From Massospora cicadina (lineage: Eukaryota > Entomophthoromycota > Entomophthoromycetes > Entomophthorales > Entomophthoraceae): a DNA stretch of 64,000 nt. A program made the position numbers and the translations under genes. The first letter of the stretch is position 1; each line of letters begins with the position of its first letter. Below, piece by piece: positions 45,805 to 57,678 of this stretch. The notes under the pieces are model-generated. The model was given only the letters and a program-made list of their open reading frames with translations. It had not been told where the DNA came from and searched no databases. The stretch lies in assembly GCA_022478985.1 (NCBI GenBank), contig JAKSZP010014523.1, positions 1-64,000 on the forward strand, written 5' to 3'.

Positions 45805-48800
45805 ACGGGCACCTCAGTGTCAATAGGGATGCTAAACATCGCGGGAGCCAGGGCTCATACATCCCAAGCCAAAAAGCTGGCATTCCTGCAAAAACCCCTT
45901 GTAGACATCTTGGCCATCCAAGAAACCCACTGTCTAAAAGGGGAAGAAGAATCCTGGTCAACCAGGGTTGCAACATCACAATCAGTATGGACGTCTCACT
46001 GTGGGATGATTGTCTGAAACAACAAAAAATATAAAACTACAAATTTTCATCACACTTGCATGGTCAAGTCTTGGTAGCAACAATCACGTGCCAAGAGGAA
46101 ATAATTTTGATAGCATGTATATATGCACCATGCATTGCAACTGAGAGAAAACAATTTTTTGAAAACATTTCTACTCTCACCCTCCCACCAGATACCATTA
46201 TGTTAGGCGATTTCAACTGCTGGGATAACCCTAATATGGATCAATGGCCTAATCCCAGGGGATACCCACCTGGACACATTGAATTCCACACAATGAAGGC
46301 ATCTCTTGGCTTACAGGATGCTCTTCCCCCCAATTCACCACTACTTCCCCACATGACGTGGCCCAACATATGCGAGGGAGTGCTCATATTGATGAGTTGC
46401 ATTGACCACATCCTCATCCGGCAATCCCACCGCTCAAGAATCTCCAAATTTATAACAAAAAAGATCAAAATTTCTGACCACCGATTAGTTATGGTGCAGT
46501 TAACGCCAACCCAATCCCACACACAGGTGTCGCCTTGGAGAAATCTTCACCCAGAAAATATAAAATTGCCCAAGATATCCAACTGGGTTGAAAACAAGGC
46601 TACAAACACAGAATTCACAACCCCATTCACTTCAGATCCCATTGGAACATGGGAAAATTTCAAAAAGGATTTAATCAACAAAACCTGACATATTGCATCA
46701 TATAAGTACACCGTGGACACGGCCACAATCAAGCATACCTTGGCGGAACTAGACCACCTGGAAATAAATACTCTGAGATCTGGCTATAGCCCTAACTGGG
46801 GATGCAAATGGGGTAGAAATTTCTGCCCGACTTAACAACCTCATCTTCAAACAACAACACAGAATCAAAGTATCAAACAAAGTTAAGTTCATAAAGGAAG
46901 GCGAAACCTGTTTGACATACTTTTTCTGCCAATTCCACTCCCATGGAAACCACCCACATGCACACAGGTCCGAAAGACCAACAGCACCATGGCAACTGAA
47001 CCTGAGGAGGTCAAGGCGGAAGTACACCGCTATTACACCAAATTATATTGTGAAACGCCAACAGATTCACAAAAAATTAAAGAAATTATACAAAATGCTG
47101 AGATACAAAGTACACCACTGAATTACAATATACTATCCCTTATTACATGGGAGGAGCTTTGGGGGACAATTTGCGGTGCACCACGTAGGAAATGCCCAGG
47201 GCTTGATGGGATACCCTACGAATTTTACAAAAAATATTTTCAACAAATTGCCCCCCTCCTATTGGCGTCTATGAACCAGAGCTTATTGGAAACACGCCTA
47301 TTACCAGGAGGCCATGAATCCTACGTTATAACCTTGTATAAAAAGGGTGACAAGTTGGACCTGGCCAACTGGCGCCCAATTGCACTCTCCAACACTGACA
47401 CAAAAATTCTAATAAAAATCTTAGCAGCTAGATTAGGCGCAATTGCATCTGACGTCCTATCACCCAACCAGTTTGGGTTTATACCAGGGCGTTCAATCTG
47501 GAACAACATACACCCTGTTGCAAACATTTGCCAATCCAAAGAAACTGGTGCCCTGGTCTTCTTGGATCAGGAAAAGGTGTATGACCGTGTTAGCTGGCCA
47601 TACCTAAAAGAATGTCTACATGCCTTCAAACTCTCACCAAGATTCATAAAATGGGCGATGCTCCTAACAGAATCTGCAACCATGGCTGTATGCGGCCCTG
47701 GATTCCTAACAAACAAGATTAAACCACACAGAGGGCTCAAACAAGGGGGTCCCTCAGCCCACTGCTATACAATTTCAGCTTTGACCCACTCCTCCAAGTA
47801 ACTGACTCACGTCTCATGGGGATAACCGCACAAGGACAACCAACAGTCAAGATACTGGCCTTTGCGGATGACTGCATAGCAGGTATAGCAAACAATGAAG
47901 ATGCCCGACAGCTGGAACACACTCTAGAGGAATACTCCAAGGTGAGCAATGCATCGCTCAACAAAAGGAATACAGAAATCATCCTCTTAGGCAAATACAC
48001 AAACAATTGGGCCACAACATCAGAACCTCACACCAACACACGAAGAAAAAACCCAATCATTCTACTCTTTGCAACACCTCCCACCACCACTCCTTTCTGA
48101 CACCTTGGAATCTGGCTAGAATCAGGGGGATATGCTAATGAGACAATGGAAAGTAACTTGTTACAACGGGTATCCAAACGCGTCGCCTCCCTCAAGGGAA
48201 GAACCCCAGGACTAACAGGACGAGTTACAGTTGCTAACTCGCTCCTCCTCCCAATACTGTGGTACCAGGCTCACGCGATAGCCTTCTCACCTACCTTACA
48301 ACCTCAATCCGCGCGCTTATCCAGGGCTGGCTGTGGCCTGGCTCTCACCCTCCTATACGGATGGAAACACTATTTAGCCCACGCTCAAGCGGAGGCATGG
48401 GACTAATAGATTTTGAGAGCCACGCCAATCACATCCTAGGTACCTGGATAAAGGAAATATTTGCTCCAGACCTCCCGCAACAACATTGGTCCAGAGCAGC
48501 AAGGACTAACTTTGCACAGGCGCTCAAATTAACCAACTTACATAGTACACTCGACTACTTTCATACCTTGCCAAGCACCCTACTGCAACGGGTCCGCATG
48601 GAACCTCTCCTCATTTCAAACATATCATCCAAACTATCTGCCGTATGGAATGGACCATAGAGAACACGGGTAATATACAGGGAAGGGGACGACCCAGCCC
48701 CCAATTCAAATTAAGAGACCCAGAAAACCACCCCCACAGGGATATGCTCGCAACAACCCCAAGCATAGCTAGGATAGAATACCTAGATATGTTGGACATT

Positions 48801-49416
48801 CCCTATGATTTAACCACACAGAAGGCAATGTGGAAAATGACACACCACCCATACCTACAGCCAAGGATAAGAGCAAACGCCTGGCGCTGTCTGAGAAGGA
48901 CCTATAGGATGGCGCCTGATCCAACTCACTCCAGAAAACATGTGCAGTATGTGGAGGGGAGGGATCCCTACATTATCGCCTAGAAACATGCCCCCAACCA
49001 AAGCTATATGGCAGGAAGTCGCACGCCTGCTTAAGATACAAAACGAACAAGAATTCTCAATATCAAAGAGCATCTTTGCGCTCCAGATTGAGTCACCGAT
49101 CCCATCTACCCTCCATTCCCTAATAATACCCATTGCAATGTGGACAATCCACACAATTGCATTAGATGTGTTCAAGGGCACGGTCCCAACCATTCATGGG
49201 GTTATTAACAGATTCCATGTCCACTTACTGGAGCACTTCCAAGCCTGGCTCTATGGATATATGAGAGCAAAAAGCGCTCATAGAATCATGGTTCCCACTC
49301 TGGTTCCTCCACACAGACCCTTTCCTTCACACCTGTTCCATAGCAGGGGAAACCCCCTCGGAGTAGTGCACCAACCCCCCATACCTGGCAGTCCCGCTGG
49401 CAACAGGGTAACTTGA
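45805..49416 (+). pseudogene. LINE-C ORF2: APE endonuclease and reverse transcriptase
   Basis: The endonuclease carries L-N-I-A-G, A-I-Q-E-T-H-C, M-L-G-D-F-N (about 46200) and I-S-D-H-R-L-V (about 46480), the catalytic set of APE-type nucleases that nick the target. RT runs 46989-48100 with P-G-L-D-G, W-R-P-I-A-L, Q-F-G-F-I-P-G-R, F-L-D-Q-E-K-V-Y-D-R-V and F-A-D-D at 47861-47872; a frameshift at ~47745 separates the last two. Near 48930 a C-x2-C-x6-H-x5-C finger closes the protein. The original start is probably the ACG at 45805, an ATG in LINE-A (53803). Stops at 46018 and elsewhere inactivate it. Confidence 0.9.
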
Positions 49417-49518
49417 GTACCCTGGGGTGCCTAATTTTATATTTGTCGATTATTTCCTTAGTTTTACATATATTCAGTAATGTCCATCCCCTGGTCAGCT
49501 TACTTCAGTTAAATAAAA

Positions 49519-49534
49519 ATGGAGACTATTATCC
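49519..49534. repeat. LINE-C target-site duplication, right copy
   Basis: Exact copy of 44277-44292 immediately after the LINE-C AAATAAAA tail; the Gypsy-B LTR resumes here. Confidence 0.93.
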
Positions 49535-51312
49535 GCAGCTGAGTATAAAGTATATTTCAGCCCAACGCTTGGCCAGTATTCCAATTAAATACTCATGATG
49601 TTATGCTTGTAGGGATTCATTCCCTTCCTATTGTCCACCCAATCTTCGCTGAGATACCCCAGTGACAGTCTCTTTGGTCCAACACACAGTTGGCAGCTAT
49701 CCCCAATTGTGGCTCCTTCTTCTCTAGATCCCCCACTCAGATCTTTACTCTTTTTTTAAGAGTTTTCCAATTATTGCACACAGCAATAATATCCTTGAGA
49801 CAGAACAGCACAATGGAAGATGATGATAGTTTAACTATATACCAAATGTATAACTTAGAACTAAATAACTCTTATAATCTAACTAACTGTTATCTGACTC
49901 TTTTTTTATTATAGTGAATCCCAGGGAATATATATAGTGGAGAATTCAGCTTTCTAACCCTCAGTTGACACCTCTTAAATGAAATGGCAGCCATTGCCAT
50001 TATATCACCCATCCTCATCTTGGCAGCGATGGTCTTTCCTCATCCTGGCTAGTATTCCGTCATTGGACATCCTTGAGACTTAAAAACTGAAAGAGTCGGA
50101 AAACGTGTCCCTAATGTTTTCCTCTTAATCTAAGCGAACCAACCATATTTGGCTAGTGACCTGCTTAGGTAATGGGACTTATTACCCATTAAGGCAGGCC
50201 ACTCACCAACTTATCAATTCACTAGTTGCAGGCGGCATCACTCGCCTCGCAACTTGCTATTCATTCCAAATCAGTTGGTGATGAATCCAACTGATTCAAA
50301 TTGGTACACCTGATAGTTAATCACTATCAGATGCCCCTATTTCGTTGGCAACTCCACCCGATGAGATCTATAGTATTTGTCTGGATCAATCCCTGACAGA
50401 TACAATCAGGCGAATATTTCAAAATCCCCTGAATGTAGTTACTATGAAACTCAGGCCAACCAATTTATGATTCACTTCGACTTAGGGAATTTTCCCCTAG
50501 CAATACCAGGTAATCTAGAAGGCTGGGAATATGGGCAAAAATCCCACCACGTGTGCAACCAGTCTTGGTAGAGGGTGTGATGTTGGTTACCTGTGCAATC
50601 CAGGCGCCAAGTATTTTGGAGGCTTGGTCCACGTAGTAGATCAGTCCCATACCACCACTATGGTGTGGGCTGAACAGGACATCCAGATGCAAAGGGGATG
50701 GGCGGCCTAGCCAAAGTCACCCTTGGAGTAAGTCATACAGAGCAGCAAAGAAGGATCTAGAAAGGCTACGGCGTGTGCAACAAACCAAATTTTTTGACAG
50801 AAGCAGAGAGTTGGCAAGCACTACTTGGCCCGTCAGACTAGTCTGCTGGCCTCTGAGGGAGGCTATGCGCTTTGTTATGTTGACTAAGATGTGGTGCTCC
50901 ATTATAGAAGTGGCATACCCTCCCGCCTTCAGCCATACTCCTAGGTGTCATACCAGACCTTCAATGGGCTTGTTTACAAAAGGGTGTACAAGAGGGGTGA
51001 TTTGAGGTGGCCTCCTGGACAAGCTAACAAGAGACCGTGATTATGGAATGTGTATATCCTAGGGGGTAGGGGACCAGCATGCTTGGTACTATCTAAGAAG
51101 AATGATTTAAGTTTTGTTGGCATTAAGGGTTGTGTTACTAACCTGGAGTACCCTTAAGTAGATGCCTCCAGTATGCATGCATAATGATTAGTAGAGATCC
51201 AACCACACAATTATCAGCAAACGCTAGCATCCTGACCAGTGCCTGGCCTTGTAAATTAACACCAGTAACACATGGATTTATACTGCAAATGAGTGGATCA
51301 AGGTTAAAGGTA

Positions 51313-51868
51313 CACAGTGCATTCAAAAAGTTCTGGGAATAACGTTTTAAAGACACAACTTTACAAATAAATAAACTTTCATTTATAATAATTTAAATGT
51401 ACAACCTTTCCCTCTCTATACATATTTATATTGCTAAAACAATTGTTAAAAGGTATGCACATAGTTCCTATTTTGTATAACCATGTTTAAACCAGCTGTC
51501 ACATTCTTCTGAATTGTCTCTACTTTATCAAAAGGATAAACCTTCAGTGCCACCTTCAGATTATAATTATCCACCATATTCACCAGATTTGGCTCTGTCT
51601 GACTTCTTTCTGTTCTCTAATCTGAAGGTTGCACTGAAGGTTCATCCTTTTGATAAAGTAGAGACAATTCAGAAGAATGTGACAGCTGGTTTAAACATGG
51701 TTATACAAAATTAGGAACTATGTGCATACCTTTTAACAATTGTTTTAGCAATATAAATATGTATAGAGAGGGAAAGGTTGTATGTTAAATTATGATAAAA
51801 GAAAGTTTATTTATTTGTAAAGTTGTGTCTTTAAAACTTTAGTCCCAGAACTTTTTGAATGCAGTGTG
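51313..51868. mobile_element. Mariner-derived foldback element
   Basis: 556 bp between TA dinucleotides (51311-51312 and 51869-51870). The ends CACAGTGCATTCAAAAAGTT and, inverted, CACACTGCATTCAAAAAGTT differ at one base. Two arms of about 251 bp (51313-51563 and 51618-51868) are nearly perfect inverted copies around a 54-bp centre. The right arm plus centre encodes the C-terminal end of a mariner transposase. No complete transposase is present, so it would depend on another copy. It is inserted in the RT of LINE-A. Confidence 0.88.
51514..51714 (+). pseudogene. Mariner transposase C-terminal fragment
   Basis: The frame includes P-P-Y-S-P-D-L-A-L-S-D-F-F-L-F at 51572-51617, the mariner signature around the third catalytic aspartate (YSPDLAPSDxxLF), then F-D-K-V-E-T-I-Q-K-N-V. 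The first two catalytic aspartates and the DNA-binding N-terminus are absent. The left arm carries the same coding segment in inverted orientation. Confidence 0.85.
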
Positions 51869-53829
51869 TATACAAAAGTGGGCTCAAAGGGTCCCCTTGA
51901 CGGAGACCCTTTTAAGGGCAAACCAAATCAATCAAGAAACTTGGGCCACTTACTGCCATAGTGGCTGACTCAGTAAGAAACATTACCCAACTGATGAACT
52001 GGGGGGTGAAACTTGGGGGGGCAAGCCCTGAGGTAGTCCCAGTTAATGCGGTCATAAGATTTCTGCTGATACAGAAACACAAGCGCACCAGTAGCAGGCG
52101 ATTGGCGGACGTTGGCTATTGTGTGTATGTTGTCCCATATTGATCTCTTGGGGGCAAAGCTAAATTGTTCAGGGGAGATCACCTCAGAGGCAACCACCCT
52201 AAGGCAGTTGGCCATGATTTTAGCAAAAATTTTGGTGTCAGTGTTGGTAAGTGAGATAGGGCGCCAGTTTTCAAATCCATCTTATCTCCCTTTTATACAA
52301 GGCCACCATATATACCTTTTGGCCAACAAGAAGGGGGCATGTCTATAACAGACTTTTGTTCATTGAGGCTAGCAACAGGGGAGATATGTGTTAATTTTTT
52401 AATAAGTTCATAAGGAAGTCCATCTGTTCCTCAGCATTTCCTGTGTGGGGCATCGCAAATAATAAACAAAAATTTGTTGCAGATTATTAAATTCATCAAC
52501 TATGATTAATGAGAAATGGTGCGGATATGTGTGCTGTCAAGGAAGGTTCAATTTCAGCAGACGTGACCAAGTCAGACTGGTACAACTTGGAGTGATAGTT
52601 ATAAACTTTTACAGAAACCCCCTCCAGTGTACCTGTGAAGGTGTTGTCTGGCCGATGAACCTGTGTGCAGGCCAAGATTTGGTACAGAGTAAAAATAAGT
52701 GGATGAAGTAAGCGGAGCACATTTCACCTGCCATAATATTTTTGGCCTTATAAAGAACACAACTTGGTGTTTGTGCTCCCTTACCAGTTTGTTCATATGG
52801 GAAGATACTTCAGCCCATTTACGACCCCAAGTAAGGATGTACCCTTTGCGGGGACATTACTTTCCAGGTAATCCACCTCTGATAAAATGCACTTAGTGAT
52901 TGTCAAGGCAGCTTAGGAGCTCCGAGACAGGATGTGGCGTGCATGTGATATCATGTGCGCTTTGAAAGCTGACCATGTAGAGAGAGGATTGGCACTGAAA
53001 GGAGTCACAAGCTCCTGGGCCAAAGTCATGGAGTTTATCCAGCTCAAAAGCTTGGGAAAAGCGAATTTTTCTAGACAAATTTTATTCCATCTTGGTGCCT
53101 ATGCTACCAGGCTTGACAGAGTAAAGAACACTAAAACATCCTATGATTGGATAAGTCTACTGTGATGGTGAAGTGCAAGATTTGAGGGTGAAAACTTAAT
53201 GGAGAAAGAATAATATTGATGTGTGACTGACATCAACTGCCTGCTGTGCACATGAGGGTGATAGTGGTTAAAAGAGGGGCGTATTTGGGGAGGGTATCAT
53301 AGAGTCCCAAGGTGGCTTTCAGGGCATAAAGTTTGATGCGCTCCTACAGGGGGCATTTGAGGAAGGCCAGCGGTTGGTGGTTAGGTTGGCCCAGCAGTTC
53401 AAGTCGCCCATCACAATGGTTTTGGAATGAGGGGAAGAGTAACCATAACTGAGAGATATTCCTGACCTGTGCACTGGTTAGAGCGTAAATGTTAGCTAGT
53501 GTGCACTTTGTAGTACCATAAGAGAATATGACCACACATGACCATACAGGAAGGTTTTTTGATATAAAAATTTAAAATTATGATTTTCCCATATAAGCAC
53601 CCCACAGTGTGGCGACCAAAAAGAATGGAAAAGAGAAGCATGGTTGCCCATGTGTCCTTGGCACCTTTCATACAGTGGGCTTTATGAATTGCTAGGATGT
53701 CCACAGGTAAATTGTTTTTAAAGAAACTCAGTTTTCTAGCCCAGGATGGAGAGGCCTTGAGTCAAACGACGTTCAACGTCACTATATTGAGGGAGACCCC
53801 CATTGCACCTTAGGAGTGAGGGGAAGGGC

Positions 53830-54480
53830 CCCCTTGCCCTGCCCTTTCAAACTCATCAACGCACAACTTGGTCTGATTGCAAGTATTTGCAGCAACAGAA
53901 CCATATTCATCTTTAGGGGTAATGTCTATTTTTGAAGATTTGTCATTCTTTTTATTTTTCTTTGTGTGGGTTTAGAATTGTGGTGCTCCTGTGGTGCACC
54001 ATTGACAGGCAAAAAACTTGGGTAAGATTGGGTGGGGAGAGTTGTATTCAATCAGTGCTCATTGTGAATGTGCAGGTGCACCAAGCTGAAGAGTTGTTCT
54101 TCAGGTTGGTAGGCTAATCTGATTGGTTGGCAAAATGTTGTTCCACCAATTCAGAAACTGATGCAATGTTGGACCAAGTCTGAGCAGGTGGGATTGCAAT
54201 GCTGCCATAGCTGCCGCCTTGGCCACTGTCCTGTGGGCCTTTTTGCCTTCTTTTGCTACTTTGGGGACACAGGTCTAACCTGGTGTCAGAAAATCGCTTT
54301 TCTGGTGACATTGGGCTCTGCTGGTTGGCAGGACAACCTTATGAAGACTGGCCAGCCCTTGCCGTTTTGCCTTAGTCTCAGGGCCAGCAGTGCCAGCTGA
54401 CCCCTTTGCAAATAACCCACACTATTCAGGGATCCCCTAGCCTAACCCCAACCAACAAAATAAATATAAATTTGAAATAT
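53830..54480 (-). pseudogene. LINE-A ORF1 remnant
   Basis: The 65-codon frame 54114-54311 includes Q-T-W-S-N-I-A-S, like the T-W-A-S-V-V-A motif of LINE-C ORF1. Nothing corresponding to the RRM-like core or the CCHC knuckle is found between it and ORF2, so most of ORF1 is deleted or decayed. Confidence 0.55.
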
Positions 54481-56569
54481 ATAAGAGAATGGGCAAAGAG
54501 AGAAATTTATTAAAATGGAATCGCCAGGTTTTTAATATTTACAAAAGGGCTACTGCGAAAACAATGACCTACTGGCTTTCCACTGGAACTTCCAGCCTAC
54601 CATTCTTCTCAGCCTTCTGTTACTCTATTCTCTTCCATGGAGTTGACTCTTGCCCCATCCATCCCGATGTCTGAATTACTTTCAGATCATCCTTGGCCTT
54701 GAGTTGCCAATGAGCAGTAAGATTTATTATATTAAGTAATCATAAAATTTGAATTTGACCTTCAAGTTGATTATTATGCACCAGAAACCTCTTTGATCGT
54801 TTGATTTGACTCAAAATAATTTGGCTCCTCGCCAACAACATGCTTTGACTACTATTAGTCTGTTACTAGGGATTCCTCCTTACTTAGGCAACAGCTTGTA
54901 TTCAACTTTCATAGTAAATTAATAATTAATATATTTGCTGCTGGAAATAACCTTAGTCACCTCATACTTAAATTTATCAAGTTCCACTGAAATTTGCAAA
55001 AATTATCAAATGGAGCATCCTCAGCTATTAGTTACTGGTGATCCTTATTTCAATTTGGGCCAGCAATTGGATCCACTCAATCTTAACTTAATAAATCAGC
55101 AGAATGCATAGATTTGGATCAACCAAATTTGGGGAGCAACTCACCACACAATCATCAAACCATACAAAATTTAGTTAGTAAGCCATTCTACTGGGATTGG
55201 CCTATTTCATCTTAAATCTCGTTAGATCATTGGAGGGTTCCATCTGGTTAAAATTCTGATACCTGGATATACCAACCCTTTGCACCCCAAGGTAAGGTGG
55301 TATAGGTGTCAGTGGCAGGCTCATATTGGGATTCAGCATTTCAAACTAACTTTAGGAAAACCTCAATCAAAGTGGCGTCCTCTCTAGTAGGAAAGATGTG
55401 TGCCTTATGGCCAAAAGCATGATAAAAGGTGCAGATGGGCAGTGCGCTGGTCATCATACTGTGGAACGGGTGGGTATCCTGCTGCCAACTTTAAGAAAAG
55501 TGGTATGCGGAATCTGAGTTAAGTTTTCCATGACTATAATTGAAGGGGTGATCACCATAATTGCCTTGCCCATGCTAAACTCAGGCATAATCATTAATTT
55601 TATATTTTGAAAGAGTGAAGATCCTCTTAATTTCTAAGCCCCTTTGTTAGATGTCCCTTAAGGACTTGTTGTTTACTGTCATGGGTACAAATCAAAAATT
55701 TACAAAAATTTGGTTCAATTTAATTCAACATGTGCGCTTTATTATAACCACATGTTAACCTTCCAGGCGCTCAACCACCATGCACACCTGTGCAGTGGCA
55801 TCCACTGCTTACGTAGATTCAAACCCTAGGTCAAACCAACCGTGGCTCATTGTATATGGTGCTTACATAAACAACAGCTAGGAAATGAACGTGTACATCA
55901 CCACAGAACTTAGCAATGCCGTTGAATTGATATACAGGAAAACTCAAACCCCAAACCCACTGATGACAGTGGCTGAGAGTGCAGTTTTGATATACTGGTT
56001 GCAATTTTCTTGCCACTCTAAAATTTTTAATGAGATACTCACTGCGGTTTTTGTTTTGTGTTTGCCACCAGTATTTAAGGGCGTTCTCTAATTTTAGCCA
56101 GTGCAAGAACTGAACCTGTGCCTCTCACCACGCTCACATAAACCTTACCAGACATTAGATTCACACTCTTCTTCATGTATGGATTATCAAGCTTTACTAT
56201 CTTTAAAAAACCTTCAGAAACTAATGATTGCAACAGGAAAGGAAAGTTTTTGAATTCTGATTAATTTAATATTTGGAGATAGATCTCGGGATCCCTTAAT
56301 TTTATAAGTAAGCTTTATAATTTACAAATGGGAATAATAGGGTGGGCGGTTGTTAGGTTAGGAATGCCTTTAATTGGGCGATTAGAGGTGTCAGTTAGGG
56401 CTTGATAAGGGGGTGACAAAGGGTAAATAAAACAATCATTTTAATAAATTACACCAGATGCAATGATTGGCAATAATTTGTTTGATAATAAATTTGTTTA
56501 AAATAAGGCATGAGTATCAATGATGATTACAGATCTGTATTTAGCATATGAGCTAAAGATAAATAAAAT
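54481..56569. other. AT-rich sequence with no recognisable gene
   Basis: Short frames only (the longest 91 codons). No retroelement motif, RNA gene or tandem array identified. The block around 55080-55500 has retroelement-like base composition but no domain. Confidence 0.5.
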
Positions 56570-56790
56570 TAAATTAATGGTCAGAGCCTAGGCCAATCCT
56601 TACAAAATTGGAATGGTATTTACCATGGGATCATCCCTCTTCATTAAAAGTATATTTAAATCAGTCCAGTAGTTTTATATTAGTGCATGAAAAAATATTG
56701 AAAAAATATATACAGATCAAATTGAGAATCTCCTCATTTTTTGAAGTAAGTTAAAAATTATGCTTGTTAGTCTTAAAAATTACTTTTTAT
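56570..56790 (+). repeat. Dispersed repeat R, copy 2
   Basis: Collinear with 21690-21930: CCAATCCTTACAAAATTGG, CCAGTAGTTTTA, ATATATACAG, GAGAATCTCCTC and TAAGTTAAAAATTATG. It lies just outside Gypsy-3. Confidence 0.55.
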
Positions 56791-56836
56791 ATATATAACA
56801 ATTGATGTTTAAATCAATCTTAACTTAGATTACTTG

Positions 56837-57678
56837 TGTAAGGAGTTTGTCTATAACTCTCCTGTTTCCAGCGTGGTGGTGCTCAGTGCACAGAGACAAC
56901 GCAAGGAAACTAGCCATTAATACCAAAGCTACGAAAGCCCAGCAGAGGGTGCTGGAGCCATAATAACTAAAGAAGAGGAGTGCAATAAATAACCACCCAA
57001 ACGTGACGCGATGCACAAGGGAAAAGGGGTAAATGTCCCAGGTTGGAGGGTAGATGGGCGAACCAACGGTGCTCGAGGGGATAAGCTCATCATAGATAAA
57101 ATGAAATGTTTAATGTAGCGCGAGACCACCTCAAAGGGGTCCATGCACAGGATCATTTGGAATATCATTTACCAAAAACGGTAAAACGGGAAAATTAGTA
57201 ATAAGAAATTGACCAACAAGGAATGTTGGTTGTGGAAAACATAATTAAACTTTGTTGGGGGAATTTGGGGTCTGCTGAAGCGGTCCCAAGCACTTATTCA
57301 CCAATAGGCAAACACTACCATCTGAATTGGTAGCAAACACCAAAACCAACTTCACTCGAGTAATTGACTGAAGTTGGATCCAACCTGAATGCATTATTTT
57401 ATAAATGGAATGTGTTTTGAAGCCCCATTCCTTGATGAACTGAATTGAACTGTCCGCATTAATTGTGTAAACTATCCATTTTAACGTCTGGGCTGATGTA
57501 AGGGGCTGGGCGTTAGGCACCTCACTAGTACCAAACTGGGCGTACTTGGCTTGCACCCAGCGTTGGTCTAGCGTGTACCTGAGGTCAGGGAGGGCCTGAA
57601 GCTTCACCTTCTGGGCCTCCTGTCGCCCAGCCTTATCTTTAGGGTCAGTCCCCACTATTATCTCATTTGACCATGACA
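56837..57678 (-). repeat. Gypsy-3 3' LTR
   Basis: 842 bp, paired with 61920-62754. It contains the intact U3 part of ORF3 (to 57245) and, 28 bases later, GTTGGTCAATT (57207-57217 on the minus strand), the partner of the primer site. Preceded by the purine tract AGGAAAGAGGG (57679-57692). Confidence 0.92.

Larger units (their letters stand above)
44293..49518 (+). mobile_element. LINE-C: near full-length APE-type LINE
   Basis: 5226 bp flanked by ATGGAGACTATTATCC at 44277-44292 and 49519-49534. It carries a 5' leader, ORF1 (gag-like, CCHC), ORF2 (endonuclease, RT, C-terminal CCHC) and a 3' UTR ending AAATAAAA. Both ORFs have frameshifts and stops, so it is inactive. It inserted into Gypsy-B's LTR and is therefore younger than that element. 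It is the best local reference for the LINE family of LINE-A, D, E and F. Confidence 0.93.
34725..50549 (-). mobile_element. Gypsy-B: LTR retrotransposon with an antisense ORF, containing LINE-C
   Basis: Minus-strand Ty3/Gypsy element. The 3' LTR is 34725-35877; the 5' LTR is 44153-44292 plus 49535-50549, split by LINE-C. Perfect CGTGT target duplications lie at 34720-34724 and 50550-50554. The interior of 8.3 kb has gag with a coiled coil and CCHC knuckle, then protease, RT, RNase H and integrase without a chromodomain. The primer site is tRNA-type. Between pol and the 3' LTR lie about 3 kb with a solo-LTR-like insert and a plus-strand ORF. Stops and frameshifts show it is inactive. Confidence 0.92.
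44153..50549 (-). repeat. Gypsy-B 5' LTR, interrupted by LINE-C
   Basis: The LTR pieces are 44153-44292 and 49535-50549 (1155 bp in all), matching 34725-35877. The break carries the 16-bp LINE-C target duplication. Confidence 0.92.
50550..53803 (-). pseudogene. LINE-A ORF2, central and N-terminal part
   Basis: Minus strand, starting at ATG 53803 (M-G-V-S-L-N-I-V-T-L-N-V-V), then D-I-L-A-I-H-K-A-H-C of the endonuclease (about 53690). RT is at 51970-52215 (S-P-E-Q-F-S-F-A-P-K-R-S-I-W) with L-R-Q-G-D-P-L-S-P-L-L-Y at the mariner junction. F-A-D-N at 51210-51221 replaces F-A-D-D. Downstream residues at 50700-50550 align with LINE-C (L-F-S-P-x2-S-G-G-M-G-L-I). Many stops. The C-terminus continues in 34351-34724 and 32140-32803. 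Confidence 0.85.
32140..54480 (-). mobile_element. LINE-A, split into four pieces by nested insertions
   Basis: Minus-strand LINE whose parts are 32140-32803 (3' UTR and C-terminus), 34351-34724, 50550-51312 and 51869 to about 54480 (RT, endonuclease, ORF1). The pieces are collinear with LINE-E (62816-64000) and LINE-C across each break. The interruptions are a solo LTR, Gypsy-B and a mariner foldback, each with its own target duplication. About 4.4 kb of LINE is spread over 22 kb. The 5' end is approximate and the copy is inactive. Confidence 0.88.

Noticed and set aside
51313..51868. Inverted-repeat artefact of assembly
   Set aside because: The arms end in mariner-type termini, flanked by TA, and excision restores the LINE frame exactly, which an artefact would not do.
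52900..53200. Plus-strand frames in the LINE-A region as genes
   Set aside because: They are chance frames opposite decayed LINE-A ORF2, which aligns on the minus strand with LINE-C.
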